Under the pieces are notes generated by a model that ran no database searches, had not been told where the DNA came from, and saw only the letters and a program-made list of their open reading frames with translations. A stretch of DNA of 64,000 nt. It comes from Amycolatopsis sp. CA-230715. GTDB taxonomy: Bacteria > Actinomycetota > Actinomycetes > Mycobacteriales > Pseudonocardiaceae. The stretch's first letter is position 1. Every line of letters begins with the position of its first letter. Positions 24,818-32,699 of the stretch are shown here, in pieces. The stretch spans positions 1 through 64,000 of the forward strand of contig NZ_CP059997.1 in the NCBI RefSeq assembly GCF_018736145.1. Direction: 5' to 3'. The position numbers and the translations under genes were made by a program.

Positions 24818-25387
24818 TCAGGGCACCGTCCACCCGGTGTCGGCCGCCCAGCGCTCGGCACCGGCCATCAGCACCTCGGTGGCGCGGGCCTTGATCTGCC
24901 CGTAGTCCGCCAGGTCCGGCGCGCTCGCGGCCAGCCGCTGCTTGAACGCGCCCCACGCCCCGCGCACGGATTCCTCGGCGCGCAGGTAATCGCGGAACAG
25001 CAACGCGAAGCGCGCGTTCGGGCCGCCGCTCTCCCGGAGGTGGACGTTGCACCTGCGGGCTCCGGCGGGTGGCGCGAAGACGAGCTTGGCGCACTGGATC
25101 CCGCCGGACACCTCGACCCGGTTCCACGGCTCGGGACGGCACCGGAAGCCGATCGCGGAGAACAGCGCGTCCGCGCGCGCTTCGTCGATCGAACGCACCC
25201 TGACCTGCACGTCGATGCAGTCCTTCGCGGCGAGGCCGCGCACCGACGTCGAACCGACGTGGTCGATCGCGACCGGGAGGTCCCCGAGCGCGGCGGTGAG
25301 CATCCCGGCCACCCGTTCGAACTCCAGCGGCCAGTCCTGGCGGTAGCCGACCACCTCGACCGGAGCCAGCTCATCGGGAAACGGCAT
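24818..25387 (-). CDS. GrpB family protein (UPF0157)
   Basis: 189 residues from ATG 25387; a longer frame exists but the family starts at this point (ELAPVEVVGYRQDWPLEFERV). Nucleotidyltransferase-fold motifs are visible: IDHVGSTSVRGLAAKDCIDVQVRV carries the G-S-T-S and D-x-D pattern, then CNVHLRESGGPN and a C-terminal helix Y-G-Q-I-K. GrpB proteins are widespread, small, probable nucleotidyltransferases of unknown substrate. The gene is divergent from the P450 gene. Between it and the fucosidase lie 160 bp containing two ACCGGTCA direct repeats but no gene. Confidence 0.9.
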   Translation of the reverse strand: MPFPDELAPVEVVGYRQDWPLEFERVAGMLTAALGDLPVAIDHVGSTSVRGLAAKDCIDVQVRVRSIDEARADALFSAIGFRCRPEPWNRVEVSGGIQCAKLVFAPPAGARRCNVHLRESGGPNARFALLFRDYLRAEESVRGAWGAFKQRLAASAPDLADYGQIKARATEVLMAGAERWAADTGWTVP

Positions 25388-25450
25388 GCGCCCGACGATA
25401 CCGGCGGCCACGCCCCACGCAAGACGTCTACAATGGACAGCGCAGCGGTC

Positions 25451-25472
25451 TCCACTCACAGTCCTCAGTGGA
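25451..25472. promoter_or_regulatory. Inverted repeat in the GrpB/P450 divergent promoter region
   Basis: TCCACT...AGTGGA with 10 bases between, downstream of a -10-like TACAAT (25429-25434) for the rightward P450 transcript. Candidate operator; the binding protein is unknown. Confidence 0.35.
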
Positions 25473-25548
25473 CGGTCGGTCGGCTCCACCCCGATCTCCA
25501 CCCTGGAGTGGTCCCGCGGCACCCCCACTGCTTCGTAGCGTCTGCGGC

Positions 25549-26712
25549 GTGACGACTTTCGAGGGTTTCCCGGTGCGGCGCAGCTGCCCGCACGCACCGC
25601 CGTCCGAATACGCCGAGCTGCGGGCACGGGCGCCGCTGGCCAAAATCGGGTCGGCGGCCGGCCGGACGACGTGGCTGGTGACCAGGCAGGCGGAAGCGCG
25701 CGAGGTGCTCGCCGACCCGAGGATCAGCGCCGACTCCACCGCGCCGGGGCATCCCGCGGCCAGGGAGTCCGCGGTGCGGCGGGTGCTGATCGACATGGAC
25801 GGCGCCGAGCACGGCGCGTTCCGGCGCCTGCTCACCCCGGAGTTCACCCTCCGGGCGGTCAGGGCGAAGCGCACCCGGCTGCACTCCATTGTGGACACAC
25901 TGCTCGACGGCATGCTCGCCGAGGGCGGACCGCGCGACCTGGTGCGCGACTTCGCGCTGCCGGTCCCGTCGCTGATGATCTGCGCCCTGCTCGGCGTGCC
26001 GTACTCCGATCACGAGTTCTTCCAGTCGCGGACCCGGATCGCGACCGATCTCGACGAACCGGCGGCGAGCCAGGGCGCGGCGCTGATGGAGCTGCGCGCT
26101 TCCCTCGTGGACCTCGTCGAAGCGAAGGCCGCGGATCCGGGCGACGACCTGATCAGCAGGCTGCTGGCCGGACCGGCGACCCGTGCCGAAGTGGCTTCCC
26201 TGGCCACGATCGTGCTCATCGCCGGGCACGAAACGAGCGCGAGCATGATCGGGCTCGGCGTGGTCACGCTGCTGCAGCGGCCGGACGTGCTGGCCGCGCT
26301 GCGCGAAGGCGACCTCGGCTGGCCCGCGGTGGTCGAGGAACTGCTGCGGTACCACTCGATCGGCGAACCGGTGCTGACCAGGGTCGCGGCGGCCGATCTG
26401 GAGATCGGCGGCGAACTGATCCGGGCGGGTGACGGCGTGGTCGTGCTCGGCGCCACCGCCGACCGCGACGAGCGGGCGTTCGACCGCGGAGACGAATTCG
26501 ACCCGTACCGCGCCACCCCGCGGCACCTCGCCTTCGGGCACGGCGCGCACCGCTGCGTCGGCGCCGATCTGGCGCGCGCCGAGCTGGAGATCGCCTACCG
26601 CGCGTTGTTCGAGCGGATCCCCGGGCTCCGCCTCGCTGTCGACGCCGAAGCGTTGCCCTTCAAGTACTCATCGGAGATCTTCGGCCTGCACGCGCTGCCG
26701 GTGACGTGGTGA
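25549..26712 (+). CDS. Cytochrome P450
   Basis: 387 residues from GTG 25549. All signature motifs are present: I-helix A-G-H-E-T-S (IAGHETSASM), K-helix E-x-x-R (EELLRYHS) and heme-binding F-G-H-G-A-H-R-C-V-G with the axial Cys, followed by ADLARAELEIA. It is of the soluble actinobacterial type (CYP105/107-like) and needs an external ferredoxin. No ferredoxin is adjacent; the nearest redox partner in the window is the ferredoxin reductase at 19011. The next gene overlaps its stop (GTGA), so the two are co-translated. The substrate could be a secondary metabolite or xenobiotic. Confidence 0.93.
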   Translation: MTTFEGFPVRRSCPHAPPSEYAELRARAPLAKIGSAAGRTTWLVTRQAEAREVLADPRISADSTAPGHPAARESAVRRVLIDMDGAEHGAFRRLLTPEFTLRAVRAKRTRLHSIVDTLLDGMLAEGGPRDLVRDFALPVPSLMICALLGVPYSDHEFFQSRTRIATDLDEPAASQGAALMELRASLVDLVEAKAADPGDDLISRLLAGPATRAEVASLATIVLIAGHETSASMIGLGVVTLLQRPDVLAALREGDLGWPAVVEELLRYHSIGEPVLTRVAAADLEIGGELIRAGDGVVVLGATADRDERAFDRGDEFDPYRATPRHLAFGHGAHRCVGADLARAELEIAYRALFERIPGLRLAVDAEALPFKYSSEIFGLHALPVTW

Positions 26713-27314
26713 CCCGGCTGATCCGGCTCGGCTTCGACCTCGGGCTCGCCCCGCTGGCCTACTACGGCTCGCTGCTCGCCGGGGTGGCGACCCGCCCGGC
26801 ACTGGTCGTGGCGACGGTGGTGGCCGCGGCCTGGCTGACGGGAACGATGGTGGTCCGGCGCGAAGCCGAAGTGCTGTCGGCGTTCATGCTCGGTTCGTAC
26901 GGGCTGATGCTCGCGATCGCCTACCTCGCCGAGGACGAGCGCGTGCTCCTCCTGCGCGACCCGGCGACCAGCGGGCTCGCCGGGCTGGTGTTCCTGGTCG
27001 GCTGCGCGGTCGGCAGGCCCGCGACCTGGTACCTGGCGCGCAGGCTGCACGGCGAGGCCGCGACGGACGACAAGCGGGCCCACACGGTGCAGACGCTGGT
27101 GTGGGGCTGCGGCCTGCTCGGCGAGTCGCTGGTGCGGGTGGTGCTGATCTTCGTGCTGCCGCCGGCGGTGACGGCGGGGCTGTCCACGGTCGTCGAACTG
27201 GCCGTGCTCGGGGTGCTGCTCGGCTGGACGATCCGGTACCGCGCCCTCAGGAGTCGAGAACGGCGGCCACGGCCTCGATTTCCACGAGCTGATCGTCGTA
27301 GCCGAGCACGGTGA
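26709..27314 (+). CDS. VC0807-family-like integral membrane protein
   Basis: About 201 residues with five to six hydrophobic helices (LGFDLGLAPLAYYGSLLAGV, LVVATVVAAAWLTG, ...LSTVVELAVLGVLLGWTI). It resembles VC0807-type proteins, membrane proteins of unknown function, often seen near regulators or P450s in actinobacteria. GTG 26709 overlaps the P450 stop by four bases. The last 68 bp overlap the 3' end of the convergent RidA gene, and that Arg-rich tail may be an unselected extension. A physical or functional link to the P450 is inference from coupling only. Confidence 0.7.
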   Translation: MTRLIRLGFDLGLAPLAYYGSLLAGVATRPALVVATVVAAAWLTGTMVVRREAEVLSAFMLGSYGLMLAIAYLAEDERVLLLRDPATSGLAGLVFLVGCAVGRPATWYLARRLHGEAATDDKRAHTVQTLVWGCGLLGESLVRVVLIFVLPPAVTAGLSTVVELAVLGVLLGWTIRYRALRSRERRPRPRFPRADRRSRAR

Positions 27315-27657
27315 CGCCCAGCAGCGTGCTCGGCACGTCGTGGTCGCCGAAGGCGTCCCTGACCACTTCCCAGGCGGCCACCAGGTCTGCTTGGCGGGTC
27401 GACGCGACGAGGACCCTCGTGCTGATCACGTCGGGCAGTTCGGCACCGGCCTCGGACAACGCGATCCGCAGGTTCTCCACGGCCTTCGCGGCCTGGCCGG
27501 CGTAGTCCCCGATCGCGGCGGTGGATCCGTCCTCGTTCAACGGGCAGGACCCGGCGAGGAAGATCAGCCGCGCGTCGGCGGGGGCCGTGGCGGCGTAGGC
27601 GTACTCGGCGACGTCGGACAGGGTGGACGAGCGGATCAGCGTGATGCCACGGGACAT
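27247..27657 (-). CDS. RidA family protein (enamine/imine deaminase-like)
   Basis: 136 residues if ATG 27657 is used (ATG 27666 also possible). The RidA fold is indicated by the N-terminal SDVAEYAYAATAPADARLIFLAGSCPLNEDG, the helix AKAVENLRIALSEAGAELPDVI, STRVLV with the conserved catalytic Arg, and QLVEIEAVA with the conserved Glu. Members deaminate reactive 2-aminoacrylate-type enamines or related intermediates. The gene is alone; its 3' end overlaps the convergent membrane protein gene. Confidence 0.88.
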   Translation of the reverse strand: MSRGITLIRSSTLSDVAEYAYAATAPADARLIFLAGSCPLNEDGSTAAIGDYAGQAAKAVENLRIALSEAGAELPDVISTRVLVASTRQADLVAAWEVVRDAFGDHDVPSTLLGVTVLGYDDQLVEIEAVAAVLDS

Positions 27658-27697
27658 GGCGGCCATCCTGGCAAAGATCCCGCCGCCGCGCCCCTGG

Positions 27698-28381
27698 TTA
27701 TCGCACGCGCTCGGAGTTCCAGTGGCGGCCGCGAGTGGCGCGCGAATGCCTGCCGCGCCGCGATCGCTCCGGCGGGCCGTCCGGGGTGAGGTTCGGGTGG
27801 AGTTCGGCGAACTCGTAGGCCGTGATGCCCATCCTCACCACGTACTTGATGCCACCGAGCGCCAGCTCGGTGTCGCGGAGGCGGCCTTCCTCCCGGAAGC
27901 CGAGCCCGCCGTGCAGCGACAGCGACGCGAGGTTCCCGCCGTAGATGCTCACCTCGCACTTGCGGTAGCGGCGCTGGGCGAACATGAACGAGAGCAGGAC
28001 GATGATGGCGTCGCCCGCGTACCCGCACCGCCGGTGCCGCGCCCCGATCCCGACGCCGTAGCTGAACACGTCGGCGGAATGGTCCGCTTCGGTGACGCAC
28101 AACGACCCGACCAGCATCCGGCCGCCGCGCAGCGTCTCGATCGCGAACTGACGGGTGTCGCCCGAATCCCCGGCGCCCGAGCGGTGCGCTGCCCAGTGGC
28201 GATATCCGCCCACCTGCGGCGTTTCCTCGCGCGCCGCGTCGCGGTCGAAGCCGGTCAGCGTCCGGTGGTCGACCGGCAGGACCTCGCGCAACCGGACCTT
28301 CCGGCCAGCCCAGCCCGGCGAATTCGCCGGAACCGGACCGGGGAGACCCGTCAGTACTGGGCGGCGCGGCTGAGTCATCAT
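27698..28381 (-). CDS. GNAT family N-acetyltransferase
   Basis: About 227 residues from ATG 28381 (28378 also). The GNAT core is seen in VRLREVLPVDHRTL, SYGVGIGARHRRCGYAGDAIIVLLSFMFAQRRYRKCEVSIYGGNLASLSLHGGLGFREEGRLRD: the R-x-x-G-x-G/A acetyl-CoA loop appears as R-R-C-G-Y-A-G, followed by the N-x-x-S-x-x-x-x-x-x-L-G-F block of RimJ-type acetyltransferases. The C-terminal tail is Arg-rich. It is divergent from the SnoaL/DUF3237 pair with a palindromic operator between them. Substrate unknown: protein N-termini, amino sugars or small amines. Confidence 0.85.
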   Translation of the reverse strand: MMTQPRRPVLTGLPGPVPANSPGWAGRKVRLREVLPVDHRTLTGFDRDAAREETPQVGGYRHWAAHRSGAGDSGDTRQFAIETLRGGRMLVGSLCVTEADHSADVFSYGVGIGARHRRCGYAGDAIIVLLSFMFAQRRYRKCEVSIYGGNLASLSLHGGLGFREEGRLRDTELALGGIKYVVRMGITAYEFAELHPNLTPDGPPERSRRGRHSRATRGRHWNSERVR

Positions 28382-28459
28382 CGCCAGCGACGATATCGGG
28401 CCGGGTACCCGCCTGTGCAGAGGTATGGCCTTCGATCCGCCGAACGGGCGCTCGGCGGG

Positions 28460-28488
28460 TTGTTTATACATACGATCGACCGTATTGT
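28460..28488 (+). promoter_or_regulatory. Leaderless promoter with embedded palindrome (SnoaL/DUF3237 unit)
   Basis: -35-like TTGTTT (28460-28465), 17-base spacer, -10 TATTGT (28483-28488), then seven bases to GTG 28496. The spacer contains ATACGATC-GACCGTAT (28470-28485), a 16-bp palindrome with one mismatched pair overlapping the -10. A repressor bound here would block the promoter. No regulator gene is adjacent. Confidence 0.6.
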
Positions 28489-28495
28489 TTTTCTC

Positions 28496-28954
28496 GTGAA
28501 CCCTCGGAGAATGATCGAACTGGCACAGGCGCTCGCCACCGCGAAGAGCGAGCAGGACCTGCCCGCGGCCATGCGGCTCTTCCACCGCGACATGGTGCTG
28601 GAAACCCCCGCCTTCGGAACCGAGGCGCGGGGACTGGCCGAGAACGAGAAGGCATTGACCCGGTTCTTCCGCTCCTTTCCGGACTATCACGTCGTTTTGA
28701 CCGGGCACGCGGCGGGCGAGAACACCTTGGTGTGCTGGGGAACCGCGCGGCTGACCATGACCGGCGACCGGTTCGGCGTGCTCCCCCGCGGCAGGACGGC
28801 CGAGCTGCCGGTATTCGTCCAGTTCTCGTTCCGCGAGAACCTGATCGCGCACGAACGGTTCTTCTTCGATCTGGCCGAACTGTGCGCCCAGTCGGGCGTC
28901 TCCACGGACGCGGTCCGCCGGACGCTCTTCGGGGAAACGGGCGCAGCCGCATGA
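28496..28954 (+). CDS. SnoaL-like/ester cyclase-type protein
   Basis: 152 residues from GTG 28496, which fits the leaderless promoter; ATG 28511 is an alternative with a poor ribosome site. The sequence shows the NTF2/SnoaL fold pattern: an N-terminal helix pair (MIELAQALATAKSEQDLPAAMRLF), HRDMVLETPAFG, a helix with FFRSFPDYHVVLTGHAAGENTLVCWG and a C-terminal strand FVQFSFRENLIAHERFFFDLAELC. Such proteins act as polyketide cyclases, epoxide hydrolases or small-ligand binders. Its stop overlaps the start of a DUF3237 gene (ATGA), so both are probably made together for one small pathway. Confidence 0.8.
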   Translation: MNPRRMIELAQALATAKSEQDLPAAMRLFHRDMVLETPAFGTEARGLAENEKALTRFFRSFPDYHVVLTGHAAGENTLVCWGTARLTMTGDRFGVLPRGRTAELPVFVQFSFRENLIAHERFFFDLAELCAQSGVSTDAVRRTLFGETGAAA

Positions 28955-29445
28955 CCGCGGACGCGCGGGTGAAGGCGATCGGCGACCTCACCACGGAACA
29001 CTTCTTCGATCTCGTCGTGGATCTCCACCCGCCACTGGACCTCGGCGGCGGGCCGTGCGGCAAGCGTGTGCTCTTCGGCGCCGCGGGCGGTTCCTTCCGC
29101 GGCCGCGACCTGCGCGGCGAAGTGCTCGCGACCGGCGGCGACTGGGCACTGTTCCGCCCGGACGGCACGATGGGGCTCGATGTCCGGCTGACCTTGCGCA
29201 CCCACGACGGCGCACTCGTGCACATGACCTACGGCGGCCGCTGGCGGACCCCGCCCGAAGTGCGAGCCGAACTCGCCGATCCCCGCGAACGGCACCGGGT
29301 CGACCCCGCCAGGTACTACTTCCGGACCACTCCGCTCTTCGAGACCGGGGACGAGCGCTACGCGTGGTTGAACGACCTCGTCTGCGTGGGATCGGGGTAC
29401 CTGGTCGAGGGCGGGGTCGCCTACCGGGTCTCGCGCGTGACCTGA
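28951..29445 (+). CDS. DUF3237 domain-containing protein
   Basis: 164 residues beginning at ATG 28951, four-base overlap with the preceding SnoaL-like gene. DUF3237 is recognised by GGDWALFRPDGTMGLDVRLTLRTHDGALVHMTYGG and the C-terminal YYFRTTPLFETGDERYAWLNDLVCVGSG. The family forms a small beta-barrel of unknown function, often encoded beside aromatic-compound or polyketide-type enzymes. The coupling to a SnoaL-like protein suggests a shared aromatic or lipid-like substrate. A hairpin (GTCCG-GTT-CGGAC) about 20 bp after the stop could terminate the transcript. Confidence 0.85.
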   Translation: MTADARVKAIGDLTTEHFFDLVVDLHPPLDLGGGPCGKRVLFGAAGGSFRGRDLRGEVLATGGDWALFRPDGTMGLDVRLTLRTHDGALVHMTYGGRWRTPPEVRAELADPRERHRVDPARYYFRTTPLFETGDERYAWLNDLVCVGSGYLVEGGVAYRVSRVT

Positions 29446-29526
29446 CTCTCCACTGTGGACCGTACCGTCCGGTTCGGACCGGTGTGCCGCACCGGGAAAC
29501 CGCCTCGGCTACACTCGGGGCGACGC

Positions 29527-29594
29527 GGCGGTGGGGCTCGCCGCTCCGGGAAACCGGAAGAACCGCAGCACCTCGCGCCGCCAACGGTCCCTGC
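29527..29594 (+). promoter_or_regulatory. Possible (degenerate) fluoride riboswitch before crcB
   Basis: GGCG-GTGGGGCT-CGCC (29527-29542) forms the first hairpin; its loop GGGGCU can pair with GGUCCC (29586-29591, two G-U pairs) as in the crcB pseudoknot, followed by UGC. An extra CCGG-GAAA-CCGG hairpin lies between. The conserved GAUG and UGAUG bases are not intact, so this is only a candidate. Confidence 0.3.
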
Positions 29595-29632
29595 TTGACC
29601 AGTATCGTCTTGGACTCAAGTAGGAGGTACGT

Positions 29633-30139
29633 GTGAGCGGCGAGAACGAATCAGGTGAACTCGTCGACCCGGATATCGATCTGCGGGTCCCGGCGCAGCG
29701 GCGAGAACTGGCGCGATCGCACGGCGTCGTCCTGCTCGTGATCGCGATCGGCGGCGGGCTCGGCGCGATCTCCCGCTACGGTCTCGCCGAACTGCTCCCC
29801 GCAGGGCCAGGTGAATTCCCGGTGGCCACCTTCCTCACCAATGTCGCGGGCTGCTTCCTGATCGGCGTCCTGATGGTCCTGATCACCGAGACCTTCTCGG
29901 CGCACTACCTCGTGCGCCCGTTCCTCGGCGTCGGATTCCTCGGCGGTTTCACCACTTTTTCCACCTATGCCGTGGAAACCCGCGGGCTGCTGACGCCGGG
30001 CAGCATCGGCGTCGCCTTCGGCTACCTTGCGGGAACGCTGCTGTGCGCGATGTTCGCGGTCATCGGCGGGGTCTGGCTCACCAGGACGGTGACGAGCGGG
30101 CGGGAAGCCGTGCGCCACCGGGAAGGAGCGCGCTCGTGA
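29633..30139 (+). CDS. crcB: Fluoride ion channel CrcB/Fluc, subunit 1
   Basis: 168 residues, four transmembrane helices after a 30-residue cytoplasmic N-terminus. Fluc motifs are clear: GGGLGAISRYGLAEL, F-P-V-A-T-F-L-T-N-V-A-G-C-F-L-I-G and GFLGGFTTFSTYAVET with the conserved T-F-S-T and Phe-box. Fluc channels export fluoride and work as dual-topology dimers or as heterodimers of two homologous subunits. GTG 29633 follows TAGGAGG. The second crcB gene overlaps its stop by four bases, which indicates the heterodimeric type. Upstream DNA contains a possible fluoride riboswitch. Confidence 0.95.
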   Translation: MSGENESGELVDPDIDLRVPAQRRELARSHGVVLLVIAIGGGLGAISRYGLAELLPAGPGEFPVATFLTNVAGCFLIGVLMVLITETFSAHYLVRPFLGVGFLGGFTTFSTYAVETRGLLTPGSIGVAFGYLAGTLLCAMFAVIGGVWLTRTVTSGREAVRHREGARS

Positions 30140-30504
30140 CCGTCGCGATCGTCTTCGCGGGCGCGATGATCGGCGCCCCGCTGCGGTACCTCACCGACCG
30201 CGCCGTGCAGAGCCGCCACGACAGCCTGTTCCCGTGGGGGACCTTCAGCGTCAACCTGATCGGGTGCCTGCTCCTCGGCGGGCTGGCCGGTGCGGGCCTC
30301 GCGGTACCGGCACCGCTGTCCGCGTTGCTCGGCACCGGGTTCTGCGGCGCGCTCACCACGTACAGCACGTTCAGCTACGAGACGCTGCGGCTGGTGGAGC
30401 GGAAGGCCTACTTCTACGCCGCGATGAACGTCGTCACCACGGTCGTCGCGTGCCTCGGCGCCGCGCTGCTCGGGTACGCCACCGTCCACGCGCTCACCGG
30501 CTGA
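30136..30504 (+). CDS. crcB: Fluoride ion channel CrcB/Fluc, subunit 2
   Basis: 122 residues from GTG 30136 (GGAAGGAG upstream, four-base overlap with subunit 1); a longer frame from 30043 is a shadow of the first gene. Four hydrophobic helices with AGAMIGAPLRYLTDR, W-G-T-F-S-V-N-L-I-G-C-L-L-L-G and GTGFCGALTTYSTFSYET. It is the shorter partner of the first CrcB, expected to assemble with it in opposite orientation in the cell membrane to let fluoride out. Ends about 105 bp before the LCP gene. Confidence 0.95.
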   Translation: MTVAIVFAGAMIGAPLRYLTDRAVQSRHDSLFPWGTFSVNLIGCLLLGGLAGAGLAVPAPLSALLGTGFCGALTTYSTFSYETLRLVERKAYFYAAMNVVTTVVACLGAALLGYATVHALTG

Positions 30505-30611
30505 ACAGTCCCTGTGGCCGGTCTCACCGCGTCCCATGATCAACCCGGCGCGGCGCCGCGCGTCTACCACCGAAACGGCCTCTGCCACCGGAAAGCGGCC
30601 GCTGCCGGGTC

Positions 30612-32105
30612 ATGGAGGTCGATGTGCACCGCGAACCGAACAGGCCACCGGCGCGCCGCCGGACGAGGACGGCGGCCCGCGTCGCCGTCGGACTGGTGTC
30701 CCTGCTGGTGCTCGTCGGCACCGGGATCGCGTCGACGATGATGACGAGCCTGCTGACCGGCCTGCACACCTCGGACGCGCTGGACCCCGGCGGCCCGAGG
30801 TCGGCGGACGGCGCGCTGAACATCCTGCTGATCGGGCTCGACTCCCGGAAGGACCAGGACGGCAACCAGCTGCCGAAGGAGATCCTCGACCAGTTGCACG
30901 CCGGGGACGGCACCGAAGGCGGCTACAACACGAACACGCTGATCCTGATCCACCTCCCCGCCGGCGGCGGCAGGGCGAGCGCGGTGTCCATCCCGCGCGA
31001 CGACTACGTCACGGTGAAGAGCATCCCCGGCTACACCCACGCCAAGATCAAAGAGGCCTACGGGCTGGCGAAGTACTACGCCGAACAAGGGCTCGCGAAA
31101 CAGGGCGTCTCCGGCGCCGAACTCGAGACGAAGGGCCGCGAAGCGGGCCGGAAGGAAACGCTGGACACCGTCCGCGACTTCCTCGACGTGCCGATCGACC
31201 GGTTCGCCGAGGTCAACCTCGCCGGGTTCTACGACCTCGCGACGGCGCTCGGCGGCGTCGAGGTGTGCCTGAACCACCCCGTGCACGACGACTACTCCGG
31301 CGCGAACTTCCCCGCTGGCCGCCAGACGCTGAACGGCTCGCAGGCGTTGTCGTTCGTGCGGCAGCGGCACGGTCTCGACAACGGCGATCTCGACCGCACG
31401 CACCGGCAGCAGGCGTTCCTCGCCTCGGTCACGCACAAGCTGCGCGACGCGGGCACGTTCACCGATCTCGGCAAGCTGCAGGACCTCATCGACACCGCGC
31501 GCAAGGACGTCGTGGTGTCGGCGGGCTGGGACATCCTGTCCTTCGCCCAGCAGGCGCGGAACCTGACCGGCGGCAACCTCGAGTTCTCCACGCTGCCCGT
31601 CCAGGGCTTCGAGAAGGTCAACGGCCAGGAGGTCAACAAGGTCGACGTGGCGCAGGTGCGGGCCGCGGTGCGCACCGCGTTCGGCATGACCGCGCCCGCC
31701 CCGCCGTCCCCGTCGGTGCGGGCGTCCTCGACGATCGACGTGCGCAACGCGACCGGGAAGAACGGCCTCGCGGCAACCGTGGCGCAGGCGCTCGCGCCCT
31801 TCGGGTTCCGCACCGGCGACCTGCGCAACCTCGCCAGTACCACGTCTTCGGTCGCCTACGGGACCGGCGCGACAGACGACGCGTCCTCGGCCGCGAAACT
31901 GCTCGGCGGCCTCCCGGTCAGCCAGGACACGCACCTGCCCCGAGGCCACGTGCGGATCACGCTCGGCACCGGCTTCGCGCTCCCCGCCGCGCTCGGACCG
32001 CACGGCGCGGACAGCCCGCCCGGCGCACCCTCGAGCCCACCCGCACCGCCGCCACCGCCGCAGGGCGGCACCGTCGACGGCGGCGGTGTCCCCTGCGTCG
32101 ACTGA
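30612..32105 (+). CDS. LytR-CpsA-Psr (LCP) family cell-wall ligase with LytR C-terminal domain
   Basis: 497 residues. After a short cytoplasmic tail there is one membrane helix (VAVGLVSLLVLVGTGIAS), then the extracellular LCP domain: NILLIGLDSR, GGYNTNTLILIHL, AVSIPRDDYV (Arg/Asp metal and pyrophosphate site), GFYDLATALGGVEVCLNHPVHD and ALSFVRQRHGLDNGDLDRTHRQQ. A C-terminal LytR_C domain (STIDVRNATGKNGLAATVAQAL) follows, then a Pro-rich end. LCP enzymes attach teichoic acids, arabinogalactan or capsule polymers to peptidoglycan; in this lineage arabinogalactan is likely. The gene stands alone. Confidence 0.93.
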   Translation: MEVDVHREPNRPPARRRTRTAARVAVGLVSLLVLVGTGIASTMMTSLLTGLHTSDALDPGGPRSADGALNILLIGLDSRKDQDGNQLPKEILDQLHAGDGTEGGYNTNTLILIHLPAGGGRASAVSIPRDDYVTVKSIPGYTHAKIKEAYGLAKYYAEQGLAKQGVSGAELETKGREAGRKETLDTVRDFLDVPIDRFAEVNLAGFYDLATALGGVEVCLNHPVHDDYSGANFPAGRQTLNGSQALSFVRQRHGLDNGDLDRTHRQQAFLASVTHKLRDAGTFTDLGKLQDLIDTARKDVVVSAGWDILSFAQQARNLTGGNLEFSTLPVQGFEKVNGQEVNKVDVAQVRAAVRTAFGMTAPAPPSPSVRASSTIDVRNATGKNGLAATVAQALAPFGFRTGDLRNLASTTSSVAYGTGATDDASSAAKLLGGLPVSQDTHLPRGHVRITLGTGFALPAALGPHGADSPPGAPSSPPAPPPPPQGGTVDGGGVPCVD

Positions 32106-32189
32106 CCGGCATCCTGCTATGTCCAAAGTGGACAAAGACCGGATGGGCTGGGCGGCGTGCACGGTTCCGCCGGTCGGCCGGGGCGAGCA

Positions 32190-32450
32190 CGCCCTCCGCG
32201 TGCACGGTCCGATCACGGCGACCCCGAAGGCGACACCGACCTGCATGAGGGTCTGGATGGCGCCGGAGGCGGAGCCCGCGTCGCGCTCGAGGACTTCGTG
32301 GAGCGCGGCGCCGACCAGCGGGCTTACACCGAGGCCGTTCTGCGGTCGCAGCGGCAACAGGAAGAACAGCCCGCTGTCGCCCGCGACGAAGAGCAGCGCG
32401 ATCACGTTGCCCGCACTGCTGCGGGCGTTCGCCGAGGTCGCCGCGGCGGA
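32190..32450 (-). pseudogene. Decayed MFS drug-exporter fragment
   Basis: On the reverse strand a short open frame reads AGNVIALLFVAGDSGLFFLL-type sequence followed directly by DAGSASGAIQTLMQVGVAFGVAVIG. The first block resembles helix 8 or so of DHA2-type MFS exporters (S-A-G-N-V-I-x-x-L-F), the second the region near helices 12-13 (A-G-S-A-S-G-x-x-Q-T). The roughly 100 residues normally between them are missing, there is no N-terminal half, and the downstream frame turns to unrelated sequence. It is a remnant, not a functional gene. Confidence 0.55.
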
Positions 32451-32613
32451 GGACGGCCGGGTGCCGGTCCGTGCCCCCTGACCGCGTCGGCGGGAATCGT
32501 CGGGGGAATCGAATCGGGCTTCCCATTCCAGGACGGCCGTATTCGCCCGTTAACGGACACTCCAGGCCGAATGCGATCAGGTTGCCGTAATCGACCGGAA
32601 TTTCCGGCACCCG

Positions 32614-32643
32614 TTGGCAGGGAAATCACCGTGACCGTATAGT
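32614..32643 (+). promoter_or_regulatory. Sigma70-type promoter for the membrane protein gene
   Basis: TTGGCA (32614-32619), an 18-base spacer and TATAGT (32638-32643) closely resemble a housekeeping promoter. Start of transcription is expected near 32650, about 50 bases before the ATG at 32700. Confidence 0.55.
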
Positions 32644-32699
32644 GCGATCGCGCGAGCGGTGTGCGCGGGAACGGTTTTGTGGTGAAAGTGGTAGCGAAC

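Larger units (their letters stand above)
32106..32699. other. 594-bp gap: MFS remnant and promoter, no intact gene
   Basis: The left half holds the decayed reverse-strand transporter described separately. The right half (about 32480-32650) is lower in GC than its surroundings and contains the promoter for the membrane protein at 32700. No credible intact ORF was found on either strand. Confidence 0.6.

Noticed and set aside
25549..26712. P450 as part of a secondary-metabolite cluster
   Set aside because: No PKS, NRPS, terpene or RiPP genes nearby; neighbours are GrpB, RidA and a membrane protein.
30564..32405. 613-codon reverse frame opposite the LCP gene
   Set aside because: Only the part beyond 32190 resembles protein (MFS remnant); the rest is the antisense of the LCP gene.
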